Below, in pieces: positions 33,194-44,860 of a stretch of DNA of 64,000 nucleotides (the first letter of the stretch is position 1; each line of letters begins with the position of its first letter). A program made the position numbers and the translations under genes. Source of the DNA: Mucidula mucida. Lineage: Eukaryota; Basidiomycota; Agaricomycetes; Agaricales; Physalacriaceae. The notes under the pieces are model-generated. The model was given only the letters and a program-made list of their open reading frames with translations, was not told the DNA's origin and made no database searches. The stretch lies in contig JADNYV010000178.1 of assembly GCA_015501055.1 (NCBI GenBank), positions 1-64,000 of the forward strand. Reading direction: 5' to 3'.

Positions 33194-34724
33194 CGAGACT
33201 TTGTATGGGAATGGAGTGGGCTCTGGGAGGTAGGCAGATAACTTGTAAGTTAGATGCAGCTGCACTGCCTACGAGCTGTGGCAAATGGTGGGGATGAATG
33301 AGGTTAGATGCATTAACACAGTACAGCATCCAACAACCAATGAGGCGGCTTGACTGGTGGACCGGAGTCTGACAGCTGGAATGGCACGACTGCCAAACGC
33401 GCAGGTAACGAGGCCAATCCTATTGATAGCTCAGCCTTGCAGCCGACATCAAGATTTCGCTCGAGTTTTGTAGACAAGTCGGTGCGACTGAAAGAATTAC
33501 GAACTCCTTCATCCAATTCAATCAAGCATTCCCAGCCATACGAACATATTCAGCCGCCATCTGCTATGCGTGATTAAGTCTTAACAATCAATAACCAAAG
33601 GGAGCACAACGTACAAAATTCTGAGCCAATACACGAAGCCTAACATCGCAGAGCTCGAACCCCGTAGTGGTGATTGGGGTCAAAAGAATGGCTGTACTTC
33701 ACCCACTCGTCTCCTCCCTGAATGCTCGGCATAGCATGTTATCCTCGTCCAAAAATCTAATAATGTCTCGTACCCATGCAGATACTAGTCGATCCAGGCG
33801 TGGACGCGTCGTCTAGATTCTAGACAATAGCTGATTCGAAGCGTCAATGGGCAAGAGACAGATCAGTAACGCGAATGTTTCTTTATGTCCCAGAGTCCAA
33901 GAGCACGCGCAGCCGTACTGTAACATTTTGAACGCCGTGAAGCTAAGCCGGGTAGCGAGTAGGAGGAGACTATACTTACATGGTAGACAGGACACGAGTA
34001 TAGCAAGAGGGTACTACGCGTCGAAAATGGCGGTGAGCTTACCGTTGTCACTGTCAAGCACGTTGAGCCAGCTTCCGAGTTGGTGTTAGTCTTTGACGTA
34101 CCTTTGCCATGACACCGCCAGCCAGATGGTCTTCTTTGAATGCTAGCAAGATAAGAGTAGGCCGTGGAGCTACCTACCCAAGCATTGTAATCCTGGTACC
34201 TCGGGAGGTTTCAGAAACAATATCACTGTATTTAAAGGCGCCGTGTGGGAGGAAGTGTGCCTGAAGCGAAAAACTCTGGCGGCATTTCGGGCGTAAACAG
34301 TCTTTAAACAGTACAGACGAAGATGTCAAAGTCCAAGCAGAAAGCCGCTTTGGACTCAGAGCGAGTACCCGTTCAAGAAAGCGATGGCCGCCGAGGTCGG
34401 GAAGGCGAAAGGATGAGGCATTAGGCTAAGAGAGCGAGTCGTAATACTAAGAAAGTTACAAGACCTGTTGCGTTCACGTGTCCTCAATTTTGAAATCAAA
34501 AATTTACCACGCTTGGTTTCCCTCCTGCCGCATGAGCAGTCACTAGTCACTGTCCGTCTCCGTTCTCGCTGTTCGAAACCGAGAACTAGGCGTGTGATCT
34601 AGTCTAGTTTCATTCGCATGGCCGAGTACGGAGCTCAACTTTTGCGTCATGTGCATCTCATGTGACCCGGTCGGCTTACCTTAGCATCAAAAATTAAATT
34701 AGCGCGTCGCCGCCTTTCTTTCCA
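33194..34724. other. Intergenic, nothing recognised
   Basis: 5' flank of the DUF6535 gene (first 250 bp resemble 51622-51870). No convincing gene after that; a 33-codon frame at 34323 has no support. Confidence 0.5.
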
Positions 34725-35264
34725 ATGCCCTCAGACGCGTCAACGACGATATTTGCCTTTGATTCTCTTGAGGGACGCAAATTGTGTCGGGATTTGTCCC
34801 ATCATGACCTCAAATACGACCCCCACGACTACTCGCTGGATGTCGCTGTCAAAATCATCGATGGCACTGATTGTCTCGTAAGGACAGCATGTGGTTCAGG
34901 AAAAACGAGGATTATAGCGCTTCTAGCCATCGTCCTGCGAAAAATTGGCCAGGATCAGACCCTGTTCCCTGGGAAGCCCGTGCAAGAAGTCATCCGAAAC
35001 CCTGTCATCTTAGTGATTTGTCCCACTAATGCTTTAGAACAAGATCTGGTTCGTATCCACTTCTCACAGTTTAAGAAGTTGTGCACCTTCGGCATTCAAG
35101 CGCTTGCCGTTAACTCGATAATCGCGGAAAGGGTACGAAACGATGCCGGAGTAGGAGTATTATTGCAGGAGATATTTGTAGAGGTGATGGTCGCTGGAGT
35201 GGATGGAAAGAGTGGTGCATTTAAGGATAGTAGTGGTGTAGAAAAAGAGGCCGGATTAGTGTGA
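34725..35264 (+). pseudogene. RecQ-like DEAD/DEAH helicase, N-terminal fragment
   Basis: The protein begins like the helicase family expanded in Agaricomycetes: FDSLEGRKLCRDLSHHDLKY, HDYSLDVAVKIIDGTDCLVR, a Walker A-like TACGSGKT, then NPVILVICPTNALEQDLV and IQALAVNSIIAE. The Walker B (DEAH) motif and helicase C-terminal domain are missing. After about 35130 the sequence changes to an unrelated purine-rich stretch that stays open to TGA at 35264. This is a truncated relic, perhaps of subtelomeric-type helicases or a Helitron-like source; the fragment alone cannot tell. Confidence 0.65.
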
Positions 35265-35683
35265 GAGAAGTCGGGGAATGTAGTAGGTCTGATAGGTGAG
35301 AGATTAAAGATCGGAGGTATAGGATTGATTGGCAAAGAGTTCGGGGGCTGTCCCGAGCTCATAAATTAACGACAAAGTGGAAGCAGACTAAAAAGTAAAC
35401 GGCGCGAAAGCGCACTTAGGGCGTCACGTGAATTTGGATATATGGAGATATGCAATTGCGTCATTGCAAGCACAGCCAGAGTCTTTTGCCGAGCTCCTAT
35501 ATGGACGCGGCGTATGAAAGCAGACTCTAGATCAAAGTGTCAGCTTTGATCGAGTCTGCCTAAGGGAGACTACGTGTGATCCGAACGCGCTGTGGGAAAG
35601 CTGCGCCGCTATGTCCGGTCTTCTGACTTTTAGCGAAAGGACGTCGCGCTTTTCTTTGGGACCAATGCTCATGACCTTGGCAA
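35265..35683. other. Intergenic with a strong hairpin
   Basis: No gene. 35521-35558 forms a near-perfect hairpin: CAGACTC, two extra bases, GATCAAAG, a 6-nt loop, CTTTGATC and GAGTCTG. Bases 35625-35683 are the decayed intron of the microprotein relic that follows. Confidence 0.55.
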
Positions 35684-35756
35684 AGTCCGCCGAAGATTTC
35701 TCACCCACGACGAGGTCAACCAGCTACGGGCAACGTCGAGTCTCATGGCACACTAG
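35684..35756 (+). pseudogene. 55-aa microprotein, exon 3 relic (copy 3)
   Basis: A 73-nt segment matches exon 3 of the microprotein in length and sequence (VRRRFLTHDEVNQ then LRATSSLMAH, stop TAG). The intron before it is recognisable from about 35629, but its donor GTACGT is now GGACGT and its acceptor GCAG is GCAA. Exons 1 and 2 are not found. It lies convergent to the DUF6535 fragment at 36701-37755, as in the complete copies. Confidence 0.7.
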
Positions 35757-35879
35757 ACTTTGAAGGCCTGAGGGCAATCTACCCGGGAGCCTGTAGAAGA
35801 GACACCGGGAGCGGAGAACACCGGCGCTACATACTGAAATTTCGCCAACATACCAACAGATCTTAGGAGCCACGTCGAT

Positions 35880-36062
35880 GTCGCAATATTGTCAGAAGCT
35901 GCTCGTCGGCACACTCGACAATCTGTTCAACCTTTTTCGCTTTGGTTTTACGCTTCTTCTCCCGGGTCCTTCCCGCGAGCGTGTAGCTTCCTTCTGGTAT
36001 GACCAACATTGGATTCCGCGCCAAGGGCGATGGCGTGCTGATAGTGTAGGAACGTACTACCG
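35880..36062 (-). pseudogene. Distant relic of the small basic GRPKK family
   Basis: On the minus strand the reading SPLARNPMLVIPEGSYTL, followed by a Lys/Arg-rich stretch (TREKKRKTKAKKVEQIV), aligns with the family block SPLVRNPTSLVPEGCYTL and its basic tail. No exon 1, GRPKK block or repeat motif is visible. It is the most diverged member and the only one found outside the divergent pairs. Confidence 0.55.
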
Positions 36063-36700
36063 ATAGGTAGGAAGGACATCTTGAGGTATAAAGACCTACT
36101 GGTAAACTGAACTACGCCATTGACATTTGTTTGACCGCAAAGTGAAGGCTTTGACCAAGTAGATCCATCTTTACGTTTCGCTGATTTACATCTCAGAATT
36201 GTGTTAATCGACGCGCCAGGTCTGGCGACCGTTAAGTGTTCACCCCCTTCGTTTTCAATTCCAGCTTTTCACGAATAGTCAAGAAAGTGATCCAACTGGG
36301 GAGCCCCGAGAAGTTTGCGATGAGTCGAGTTAATAGAAAACGGAGGCATGCTGACTTGCCGGACGGCTCTCCTACGTTTGAGGCCAACACTATCGCGCAC
36401 CCCTACATGACGTATGCCTGCACTGGCGCGACTATCTTACCATCTTCGAGGGCAGCCACGGCCAACCCAGGTCCTCTCGCAGGGTCTTACTGGATTCGTC
36501 ACCCTTGGCAGAAGGGTTAAAGTATCATATATCAACGTGCAAAGAGGTGTAATCATAATTCACGAAAATACAGGCACATTCCCCGCCTCAGTGACTCGTA
36601 CGTTTTTCCGAGTATCTGAATGTCCCGTAAGCCGTCAGTCCGTCACAGATAAAGGTACTGGAGACGTCCTTTCACGGTTCCAGAGGAGCATCTCTCTTTG
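36063..36700. other. Intergenic with a shared duplicated piece
   Basis: About 45 bp at 36075-36118 recur inverted at about 47190-47240. The rest resembles the decayed 3' region of the microprotein/DUF6535 arrangement. No gene is recognised. Confidence 0.45.
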
Positions 36701-37755
36701 TTAGCAATCCCACTCTGAGCAGCCCGAAGCACGGTCTCCTAAAAGTATCGTGCGTGCGGCCCACTGCACCTTCCTCCGGTATGCATCGTCAGTTAACATC
36801 GCTTGCAGCGCCTCGTCGAGGTACACTGCCCCCTTACGTGTATGCACAACTTTCCCGTCGAGAAAGTTCTCTACTGGGAACGGCAAATCAGTATCTTCGC
36901 ACCAGTCGATGATACCGTCCAATGTGTGGCGGTGTTTATACCACGAGACAGAGTCTATGGGGCATAACGTGAGCAAAAGTCCGACATTGAGATGCCCGGA
37001 AAGTGAAGCAAGTGCGATGAATGTGATGAAGAAATTTCTGGGTTGTTGCAGATAGTCGAAACACTCGAGCGCTGATGCGGAACCCAATGCGTGTAGACCA
37101 TGGACAAAGGCACAAATCGGTTCGATGCACCAATCTGCGGAGTTCGCAACATATCTCTCCGAAAGCATCCACAGCCATCCCTCGTCGATAAAGACTCGAT
37201 ACATTGCTTCATTACCACTTTGAAATGAAATTTCCATCAGGTCCAAGGTCCAGAAAGCGGAGCGTGTCAAAGGACTTTGCCCTTCAGACAAGTAATTTGC
37301 AAGCACCTGTAAGAGACGGTGGAATAACGGAAACACGAATTCGGGCGGGCATGATGGGAAGACTTTACTTGATAGACGCATGATGGCCATCAGAGATTTC
37401 TCAAGCAGGTACTCGAGTTCTGAATGAGGCGGTAGGCCTGCTGCGGGACAGTCAAAGATCAAAGTATCATCAATAATGGCACGAAGAAGTTCGAGCATGG
37501 GTGCCAAAAATCAGGGATGCTGCACAAGGATGGTTTCGTACTCCCAAGACAAGCGAAACAAGACATCTGAAAGGAGCGCTAAACGGCGACAACTTCCTGA
37601 ATCATCACAAATATCATCCGGAAGATACCACAGCGCGAATTTAGGTGCCTTGTAGAGTAGTCGATACGGTGATGGCAATATTGCGGGGAGATCATCATCA
37701 AAGAATGGGAGCAGGTTCAAGAGACAGTGTTGTACGGACAGTGAAATCTTGTCCG
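36701..37755 (-). pseudogene. DUF6535-protein C-terminal fragment (copy 3)
   Basis: Reads as the soluble C-terminal half of the two larger copies (LPSPYRLLYKAPKFALWYLP, LLRAIIDDTLIFD, FDYLQQPRNFFITF, LDGIIDWCEDTDLPFPVENF). A TGA replaces the Tyr codon in HPYFLAP near 37514. The 5' part with all membrane helices is missing; homology ends at about 37755, where unrelated DNA leading into the MFS pseudogene starts. The site CTTGTAGA at 37649 is empty of the transposon found in copy 2. Confidence 0.85.
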
Positions 37756-37821
37756 AACAATGCTAAAGGCGGTCACGTCATTCCTTCACCCCGACAGAGG
37801 CATGTCACAGAAACTTTGACG

Positions 37822-39826
37822 ATGTTTCCTCTGAGGATGGTAAAGCCACACGCCCAACTTGTAAACATGACAGATGTACTAGAGCCTTCTTCCGAGACGT
37901 GCCATTCAACGAACGACAAACCGGAAGCTGACATAGTCGCGGACTGGGATGGTGAAGATGATCCTTGTAATCCAAAGACGTACGTTTCTCGTTGTCCTAT
38001 CATCGTCTAAAAACAATCTCTTCTTAGATGGTCATACGCGAAGAAAAGGCGCGCGACTTTGACCGTCTCTCTCCTCACGTTTGTTAGCCCGGTGTCATCG
38101 TCTATGATTGCTCTTAGTGCAACAAAACTGGGGACGAGCTTGGTATAGCGTTCTACTCGCTATGCCAGTATCGCTTTTTGTTCTTGGGTATGGTGAGTCG
38201 TCGTAAGTGTTCATCTTCTTCCTCTCTGACGCTATTGATAGCTGTCGGTCCTCTAGTATGACGCCACTTGAAGATCATACGCCTTCGGTTCCTGGCCCTA
38301 TCCGCGAGCTCTATGGGCGCACGAAAGGTTTTCAATTCGGAAACCTCTTCTTCTGTGGTAAGTAAACATTTCTATACGGATATGTGTTCGTATACTGATT
38401 GTAGAACAGTATGGAACGTAGCATGCGGCTTTGCGCAGACCGAAAGTCAGTGCATCGCATTTAAATTCTTCAGCGGCGTCAGTGGATGCGCATCACCAGC
38501 TGGAGGCGGAATTCTCGCAGACAAGTGGCGCCCGGAAGAACGAGGCAAAGCAGTTGCGATTTATTCTCTTGCTCCATTACTTGGGCCTGTTGTCGGACCG
38601 ATTACGGGTGGATGGATTGCGGAGAAGACCAGCTGGCGATTCCATCCTCTCCGATTTCGCTAAGAGTTATTAGTTTTGGTAGGTGCTGGGACTCTTCTTT
38701 CTTCCAGAAAGCGTGTACATCTGTCCTTCGAGCGTCTGATTTGACCAAATTTCCATGTACAGCCTACCCGCCTGTTCTCCTCGAAAGGCGAGTACAAGCC
38801 ATAAGGCAAAGCATGGATCCCGAGAAAGGCAACCGTCGTGTACGGACTGTCTTTGAGAAAGCCGAGTCCCGGGAGTACGTCTACTTCCATGGTACTTATT
38901 AATGCGGTACTGATCGTCTCTCATAGCTGGAAACATCTCTTCGGAAAAGCTTTTGCTCGCCCTGTGGCTTTATTCATTTACGCGCCTATCGTCCAAGCAA
39001 CCGCGGTGTACAGCGCCTTCGTTTATGGCGTCTTTCATCTTCTCAAATCCTCCGACTTCATCCTTGCCATGACAAGACGGCGCTTCTAGTGTTCCTCACA
39101 ACGATGCCGACAGTATTCAAAGTCATCTATCATGAAGACATTGGCGTGGCTGGTCTTCATTATATTGCCCTCGGACTTGGCCTTTGGATTGCGTCGGAGG
39201 TCAATGCTCGGTATATGGATAAGATCTATATATATCTGACAGAGCAGAATAACGGTATTGGTCGCCCTGAATGTCGAGTTCATGAGTGCCTGTCGAAATG
39301 TCCTCACAGAGTACTGAGATTATTTTTCGCACAGCCGCTATGGTCCCTGGCTCGGTGATTTTTCCTATCGGGATGCTCATAGCTGGCTGGTGCGCTGACC
39401 AAGGCGTACACTGGATCGGTTCGGACATCGGGCTCGCGTTAGTGGGATGTGGAGCTATCCTCATTCTGCAAAGTATTCAAGCATACATTGTCGACACGTT
39501 TGCGTTGTACGCTGCTTCCGGTAAGAGTACTGCGGCATTCGCTGACGTTTATTGATCTTGTTCTTAGCGCTATCCGCCGTAGCGTGTCTGCGTTCCCTTG
39601 CAGGCTTTGGATTCCCGCTCTTTGCTCCGGCGATGTACGATGCGTTGGAATATGGTAAGGGTGTCACGGTACTCGCTGTCATCTCTATCACTATAGGGTG
39701 TCCTGCGTACGTCGCCCTTCCTGCTTCCTTCGGAGAGAGTCTGATATGAATTTCTGGCTTAGGCCGTTCCTGTTTTGGAAGTATGGACAAGGTATAAGAG
39801 AAAAGAGCCGATATTCGAAGAAGTAA
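37822..39826 (+). pseudogene. MFS drug/H+ antiporter-type transporter, decayed
   Basis: Recognisable pieces in order: DWDGEDDPCNPKT, WSYAKKRRATLTVSLLTFVS and PVSSSMIALSATKL, LAMPVSLFVLGY then AVGPLV, ELYGRTKGFQFGNLFF, WNVACGFAQTESQ, KFFSGVSGCASPAGGG then LADKWRPEERGKAVAIYSLA, VVGPITGGWIAEKTSWRF, HLFGKAFARPVALFIYAP, GSVIFPIGMLIAGWCADQ, and a well preserved end LRSLAGFGFPLFAPAMYDAL to the stop at 39824. These are typical of the DHA1 multidrug family with 12 helices. At least four frame changes (near 38140, 38265, 38650 and 39090) break it, although most introns still fit. The 5' boundary abuts the DUF6535 fragment. Confidence 0.85.
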
Positions 39827-40176
39827 TGATTACGAGTCGTGTCGAACGGACTTTTGACGTCTGGATCTCCCAACAATAATGATTGACTTTAGACACGAGT
39901 ACACAGGTCGGGACAAACTTGCTACCTAGCTGTCCAATCATCAGTTTAGTCAGATTACCCTCCCTTGCATAGTAACGTCTTGAAACGAGCTCGAGCAAAA
40001 GAATGATAAAACAGTTGCATTGAGCCAGAGCAGCGTATGAACAGCTTCTCTTGACGGTCGACTATCCACTCAAACGACGCCTTTGAATCCCTTTTTGGAA
40101 ACACCGACCACGCTTAATTCTGTAAAACTCCTGTTAGTATCACGGTCCTTGACACAGAAGGAAATGTGGCGCCACA
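39827..40176. other. Intergenic, nothing recognised
   Basis: Lies between the convergent 3' ends of the MFS relic and the small secreted protein gene. No feature found. Confidence 0.5.
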
Positions 40177-40637
40177 TCATTGAAAGAAGCACTGGAAACT
40201 GCTCATGACATCGTTGAAGTTGACCTGTTCCAAATGGGACGAGCCAGGATTGACGAGTGTGATGTGGCTGCCGGTGCAATCTCTGTTACTGTTTGCAAAG
40301 GGTGGTTATCTAATGTGACGAAGCTCTCAATGGAACAAGCATACGTGAACAGGTTGCAGAAGACGCCGGGGTCGGGCCCGAAGCTCGAAACGTTGTCATT
40401 GAACCCGGTGCCGACGTTGATGCAGCCGCTCGTGGTGGACAGGAAGCAGCTGCCCTTGAAGTCGGCGTCGGTGCAGAAGAAGGCATTGGGCTGGCGCTGT
40501 TAGGTCAAAGGGTTAGTCTTGATCTGCACGAACAATGTCGACAGAGACGCGCTGACCTTCTCGATCTCATGAGCGGGAGCTGCAGACGCAAGAGCTGCAG
40601 CGAGTAGAACGGTCTGGGCGATGCGTGTGAAGAACAT
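40177..40637 (-). CDS. Small secreted protein, beta/gamma-crystallin-like
   Basis: Three exons (40557-40637, 40345-40496, 40177-40288) encode 114 aa with canonical introns of 60 and 56 nt. Residues 1-22 are a signal peptide (MFFTRIAQTVLLAAALASAA). The mature domain has two similar halves, FFCTDADFKGSCFLSTTSGC and LFTNRDCTGSHITLVNPGSS, each followed by a turn of the type INVGTGFNDNVSSF or LEQVNFNDVMSSFQCFF. This is the pattern of crystallin-fold small secreted proteins of mushrooms, with six Cys likely paired. Extracellular. TATAAAA about 65 nt upstream. Function unknown. Confidence 0.78.
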
Positions 40638-40699
40638 TGCTGTTGAGTGATTTGTGTGAGGTGAGAAGTCGATATGTATTTAGCGCGAGCAGCTCAAGG

Positions 40700-40706
40700 T
40701 TTTATA
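40700..40706 (-). promoter_or_regulatory. TATA box of the crystallin-like gene
   Basis: TATAAAA on the minus strand, 63-69 nt before the ATG at 40637. Confidence 0.55.
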
Positions 40707-42002
40707 CGGTTGTGTGCGGATCCAGGACACAAATTGGAGATGCATTTTCGCCATAAACGCGTCTAACGGATTGCGGTCAGAGACGGAGTGACAGTATCGG
40801 GGTTCGGCGAGGCACAATTGAAAGTCAGCTTATCGTGCGCCGACATAGCGAGTCCTGTACAAGCGTATGCGGCTCCGAGTGGTGGTCAGCGTCCACGCTT
40901 CGAGGCGCAGACTGTATGCATGAGGGTTCATGCTTCATCTCAAACTGCGAGCTAGCAAGTCTCGACGAAGCTCAAGGAGCGTACGCGGCTCCGAATGGTG
41001 CACACTGCTCAGAGTCCGCACTTCGAGGCAGAGGCACAGACTGTATGGACTAAGAAGTCGTGGAACCTGACAAACGCTCAGCGACTGAATGTGAGGGGCA
41101 GATGAACAGGAACGACGCACGTTGGTAAATTAGCGCTGTAGTAATTGCTTAGTTGAACTCGGCACCTTCGCAAAGAAAGTGTACAGAGATACATGTCGTT
41201 TGGCCGTCGTTCTGAAGAACTCTCAGGGGAGCTCTTTTCGCGCTGTAAAGCCGAAGAAACGGAGGAAAAGAAAACATAGATAAGAAGCTCATTACAGGAT
41301 GGCTTTCCGAATCCGAAAGATTGTTGGCCGTCTGACAAGCAGCATCGGGGAATCAGCCGAGGAATGTAGCTTTTCAAGTTGCGTGAGATGGTGATGGACG
41401 ATGTGGGAGCAGAACGGAATACATAACGCTGACCCACCGGCATTCCGAGTCAAAGGAAAGTACAGAGTTACACGTGTGTGGCAAACGTCCGGCCTTATTC
41501 GGAGGCACCGGATGGTATGACCTTTCGAACCACCATGTCGATCGACCGTCCGCATTTCTTGCAACGTCAATGAACTGAAGAATCTACCGCTCCGCTTGAG
41601 TACTCCGTTACTATTCTCCCTTTCAAAACCAAAGTTCCGTGTACCAACTAGAAGGACAGGCTCACGGAAACGCGTTCTGGACTTACCTTCTAGGTCGACG
41701 TTGGCGCTACCTGAATTACTTCTCATTTTCTCGTGTCGACGAATTCAATCGCATGCGCGTATTAATTACGAAAAGACATAAATCTAAGGTGTGTCCGTGT
41801 TCGTGAATCTTATGGGCCACTCGAGTCTTGGTAAAAAGAATACTGGCTGCGCAGTCATAACGTGCCTTGTGTCAAATCGTGGAAGTCTGGGGTCATGCAC
41901 GACCTCGTCATATCTGGGGAAGCAACACGTTCTTACTGCATGTCCTCGTCGCCTGACAGCCTACACGCTTTACTTCCCTTTCTCACCTCAGTCTTTGCTA
42001 AC
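40707..42002. other. Intergenic with an imperfect direct repeat
   Basis: 40862-40920 and 40979-41048 are imperfect direct copies (GCGTA(T/C)GCGGCTCCGA(G/A)TGGT ... TTCGAGGC ... CAGACTGTATG). No protein is recognised; frames on either strand in 41078-41781 have no family resemblance. The true 5' end of the next gene may extend into this region. Confidence 0.45.
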
Positions 42003-43497
42003 ATGCTCGCCAGAGTCAGCAAGTTTGTTACCCACTCGCTGGCGGCATCAAAAAGTAGTGTCGATGCGACTTCCAGTATACCACGACCTGGAGAAACGTC
42101 TACTATCAACCACGTATCCGGGGAACGCATTCAAAACCAAGGTAGCTTACCGGTAAGCTCAAGCGAATCTCCCAAGGTATGCCTTGTCTTAGGAGATTAT
42201 CTCAATTTCATAATCGTGTTAGCCTCTGGCAGCACCTAGTTCTAGCCCGACTCGAAGGTCTAGGAAATCCGAGGAAATACATCGCCTCAGCAACGAGCTG
42301 GTCGACCTCAGGGTGCGCGCCGACGAGTTACACATGCGTGTGCAGACGATGGATAAAGAGCTGGGGAAATTCAAGGCCGCAAACAGAGAACTGGCTGATG
42401 CTAACAGCGTCCTTCAGGCGGAGCTGAGGGAGATCCAGGCGGTCTTAGCCAAGAATGAATCGGAAGGGACAATCATGCGACAGAAACTCCAGCAGGAGCG
42501 GTCCCTGCGAGGAGACGATCATCAGCTGCTGGAGATGCGCACTCGGGAGCTGCGGGATGTACAGACGTACCTCACCACGGTCGACACGCTTCCTGTGCAA
42601 GAAATTGTCTCCATGGTCAAGGCTTTGAACTCGGATATATTCCAAATCGCCGCCGTCATCTCAGAATCCACTTCCTTTGCCAAACGCTTTCAGCTACCGC
42701 ACGAGGTTATCAAGTATGCTGAGGATCACCTGGGGCATGATATCACGCATCTTCTATACAAAGCGCAAGAGAGAGACGCGGATCATCGCAGTCTCGTTGT
42801 CCAGACAGTCATTCAAGCCGTGCTGGCAGACGCGTGTTTGGGGATAACGCTTTCGTGGGACGCAGGGCTGAAGACCACTGCCTTGAGATGGGCCTATGAT
42901 AGAATCCGAGTAACCTGTATGTACGTTCATTCTCACATCTATATATCAAGATAATTGAAGGTAAAAGCAGCATCTCAGTCTGTTAGTGCGCGGTGGCGCA
43001 TGCTGACACGTGCAAATACCAAGTACGCGGAGCCAATCGCTGTTGAAAAGGCCGCTTTTTCGCTTGTTGTCCATACGCTCTCCGTCATGCTTACGATCGC
43101 TGGCTGGACACACGGTTCAACCGATTGGGAAGCTTATACGCGCGCAGTCGCGAAGACTTTTGGACTTGACCTGGAGCGACTTGTGAAGGATGTCGTGACA
43201 TTGGATAGGGCGATGGGCGAAGGACTTATGTCGATGGACGTCGGACTTGTTACAGCTGCGACAGGTGAAATCTTTGATGGGAATACCATGGAGAACGGCT
43301 TTGGCGGCGACGCCGGTTGGATGGACAAACACAGAGAAGGTAGAAGTGCGGAGACTGTTGCATGCACGAGTGACTTGGGTTTACACGCCAGAGCAGTTGG
43401 ACGAGAAGATGGGGGTGGTCGACCACAGGTGCTGCTCAAGCCCAAGGTGGTGCTTTGGTCGACGCTTCTCGACGCGCCTCAGACGGAGGTGGAGTAG
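42003..43497 (+). CDS. Coiled-coil protein of unknown function (Agaricomycete family)
   Basis: Exons 42003-42176, 42223-42916 and 42968-43497 give 465 aa if the ATG at 42003 is the start; an upstream exon is possible because the frame is open before it. A coiled coil spans about residues 75-165 (EIHRLSNELVDLRVRADELH, VQTMDKELGKFKAANREL). A helical domain follows (VQEIVSMVKALNSDIFQIAA), then a second domain from ARWRMLTRANT to GWTHGS. It ends TVACTSDLGLHARAV and VLLKPKVVLWSTLL. I recall proteins of this layout as abundant hypothetical proteins in mushrooms; no biochemical role is known. Intact, probably cytosolic. Confidence 0.7.
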
Positions 43498-43911
43498 CTA
43501 CGACTCAGCCATACATGACATTGTTTGTCGCATCTTCTTTGAATGCGAAAGGGTCACTAATTGTTACATCGAACGTGTACTGATTGGCGAGGCACAAAAG
43601 TTGAGCTCAATGGGCGACCTAACTAAGTCAACGTGCGATATACAGAAGCTCGTTCCCTCCTGTTCCATCCGATAATTCGTAGTAGGATACGACACCGCAC
43701 AGTAACCTCAAGCGCTAAGAGAGCGCAGACTAGTGGCACACGATACTAGGGTACAGTACATGAAACGAAATGCAGTGTTGTGTTCTTGCAAGCGCAGAGT
43801 AGAAGTCCAAAAGATCCGCCGAGAGGCCCGGGATGCCTGACGCAGATACCTGAAACAGCATAGTGGGTACAGCAAGGTAGCAGCAAAAGCTGAGGCGGAA
43901 TGAATTAGAAT
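43498..43911. other. Intergenic, nothing recognised
   Basis: No gene is seen; the ATG1-derived duplication begins at about 43912. Confidence 0.5.
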
Positions 43912-44860
43912 GGCCTGATTAGGAAGTGGCACGCCATCAGGCAATCACGAATTCAGGCCTTGTTCCCGACCTACTACCTCGATGCCGGCGACGCTGCACG
44001 TCTTCATTTGTCTTCTACGCTCATAACATCTGCGATATCAGCGCCGACGCCGGCCAGCATCGTCGCCAATGCCACCAAAGCCCACGACCACAAAGGTCCT
44101 CGCCGCACTGCGCCGCGACGACGAAGAGGATGTACGCCCGTATGTTATCTTAGCTGAGATTGGACAGGGCAGTTTCGCCACCGTCTACAAGGGCTACTAT
44201 GAGGTGCGCATTGCTACTGCCTTTCACCCATTACTGCTAACAATCAAGTGCAGGAAACGCATGTCCAGGTCGCTATTAAGACTGTTAGGCGCGATAATCT
44301 CTCCGCGAAGCTATTCGAGAATCTGCAGAGTGAAATCCAGATTTTAAAGGCGCTCTCTCATCGCAATATAACCAAGTTGACCGACATCGTTGTGCGTATC
44401 TCATACCGGAATTTACGCATGCCTGACGATTGCTGCAGCGGTCTGAACATCACATCTACCTAATCATGGAGTACTGCTCAGGCGGAGACTTGACCAATTA
44501 CATCAAGAAACGCGGTCGAGTTGAGACGCTCGAATACACACCATCAGCAGGCGCCTCACCTCAGTACTATCCCCATCCACGCACAGGCGGTCTAGCGGAA
44601 ATCGTCGTACGCAGCTTTCTGCGCCAGCTCGCGCGTGCGCTCAAGTTTCTGCCCCACCGTGGTTATATCCATCGAGATATCAAACCGCAGGTATGTATCC
44701 GTACGCAGACGTGACGTGATTATTAAATGTTGTAGAATCTCCTCCTCAAACCAGCACTCCCGGAAGAACTCGCCAAAGGCCACCCTATGTGCATCTCCAT
44801 TCTCAAGGTGGCCGACTTTGGGTTTGCTCGTTCATGTTAACCAGCGCGATGATGGCGAAA
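43912..44860 (+). repeat. Inverted duplicate of the 5' part of ATG1
   Basis: Matches the reverse complement of about 54215-55165 with high identity, including roughly 150 bp of promoter and three introns. Together the two copies form an inverted repeat enclosing about 9.4 kb. The match ends near 44860 in the codons after DFGFARS. Confidence 0.85.
44069..44840 (+). pseudogene. ATG1 kinase, N-terminal fragment
   Basis: Four exons repeat those of the intact gene: [91 protein letters not shown]. The frame is open with all splice sites kept, but TAA follows at 44838 and the DNA then switches to ubiquitin-S27a promoter sequence. It would encode half a kinase domain without the activation-loop end or C-lobe, so it should be inactive; it may still be transcribed from its duplicated promoter. 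Confidence 0.88.

Noticed and set aside
40180..40503. 107-codon plus-strand frame
   Set aside because: Antisense of the small secreted protein gene, which has a signal peptide, introns and a TATA box.
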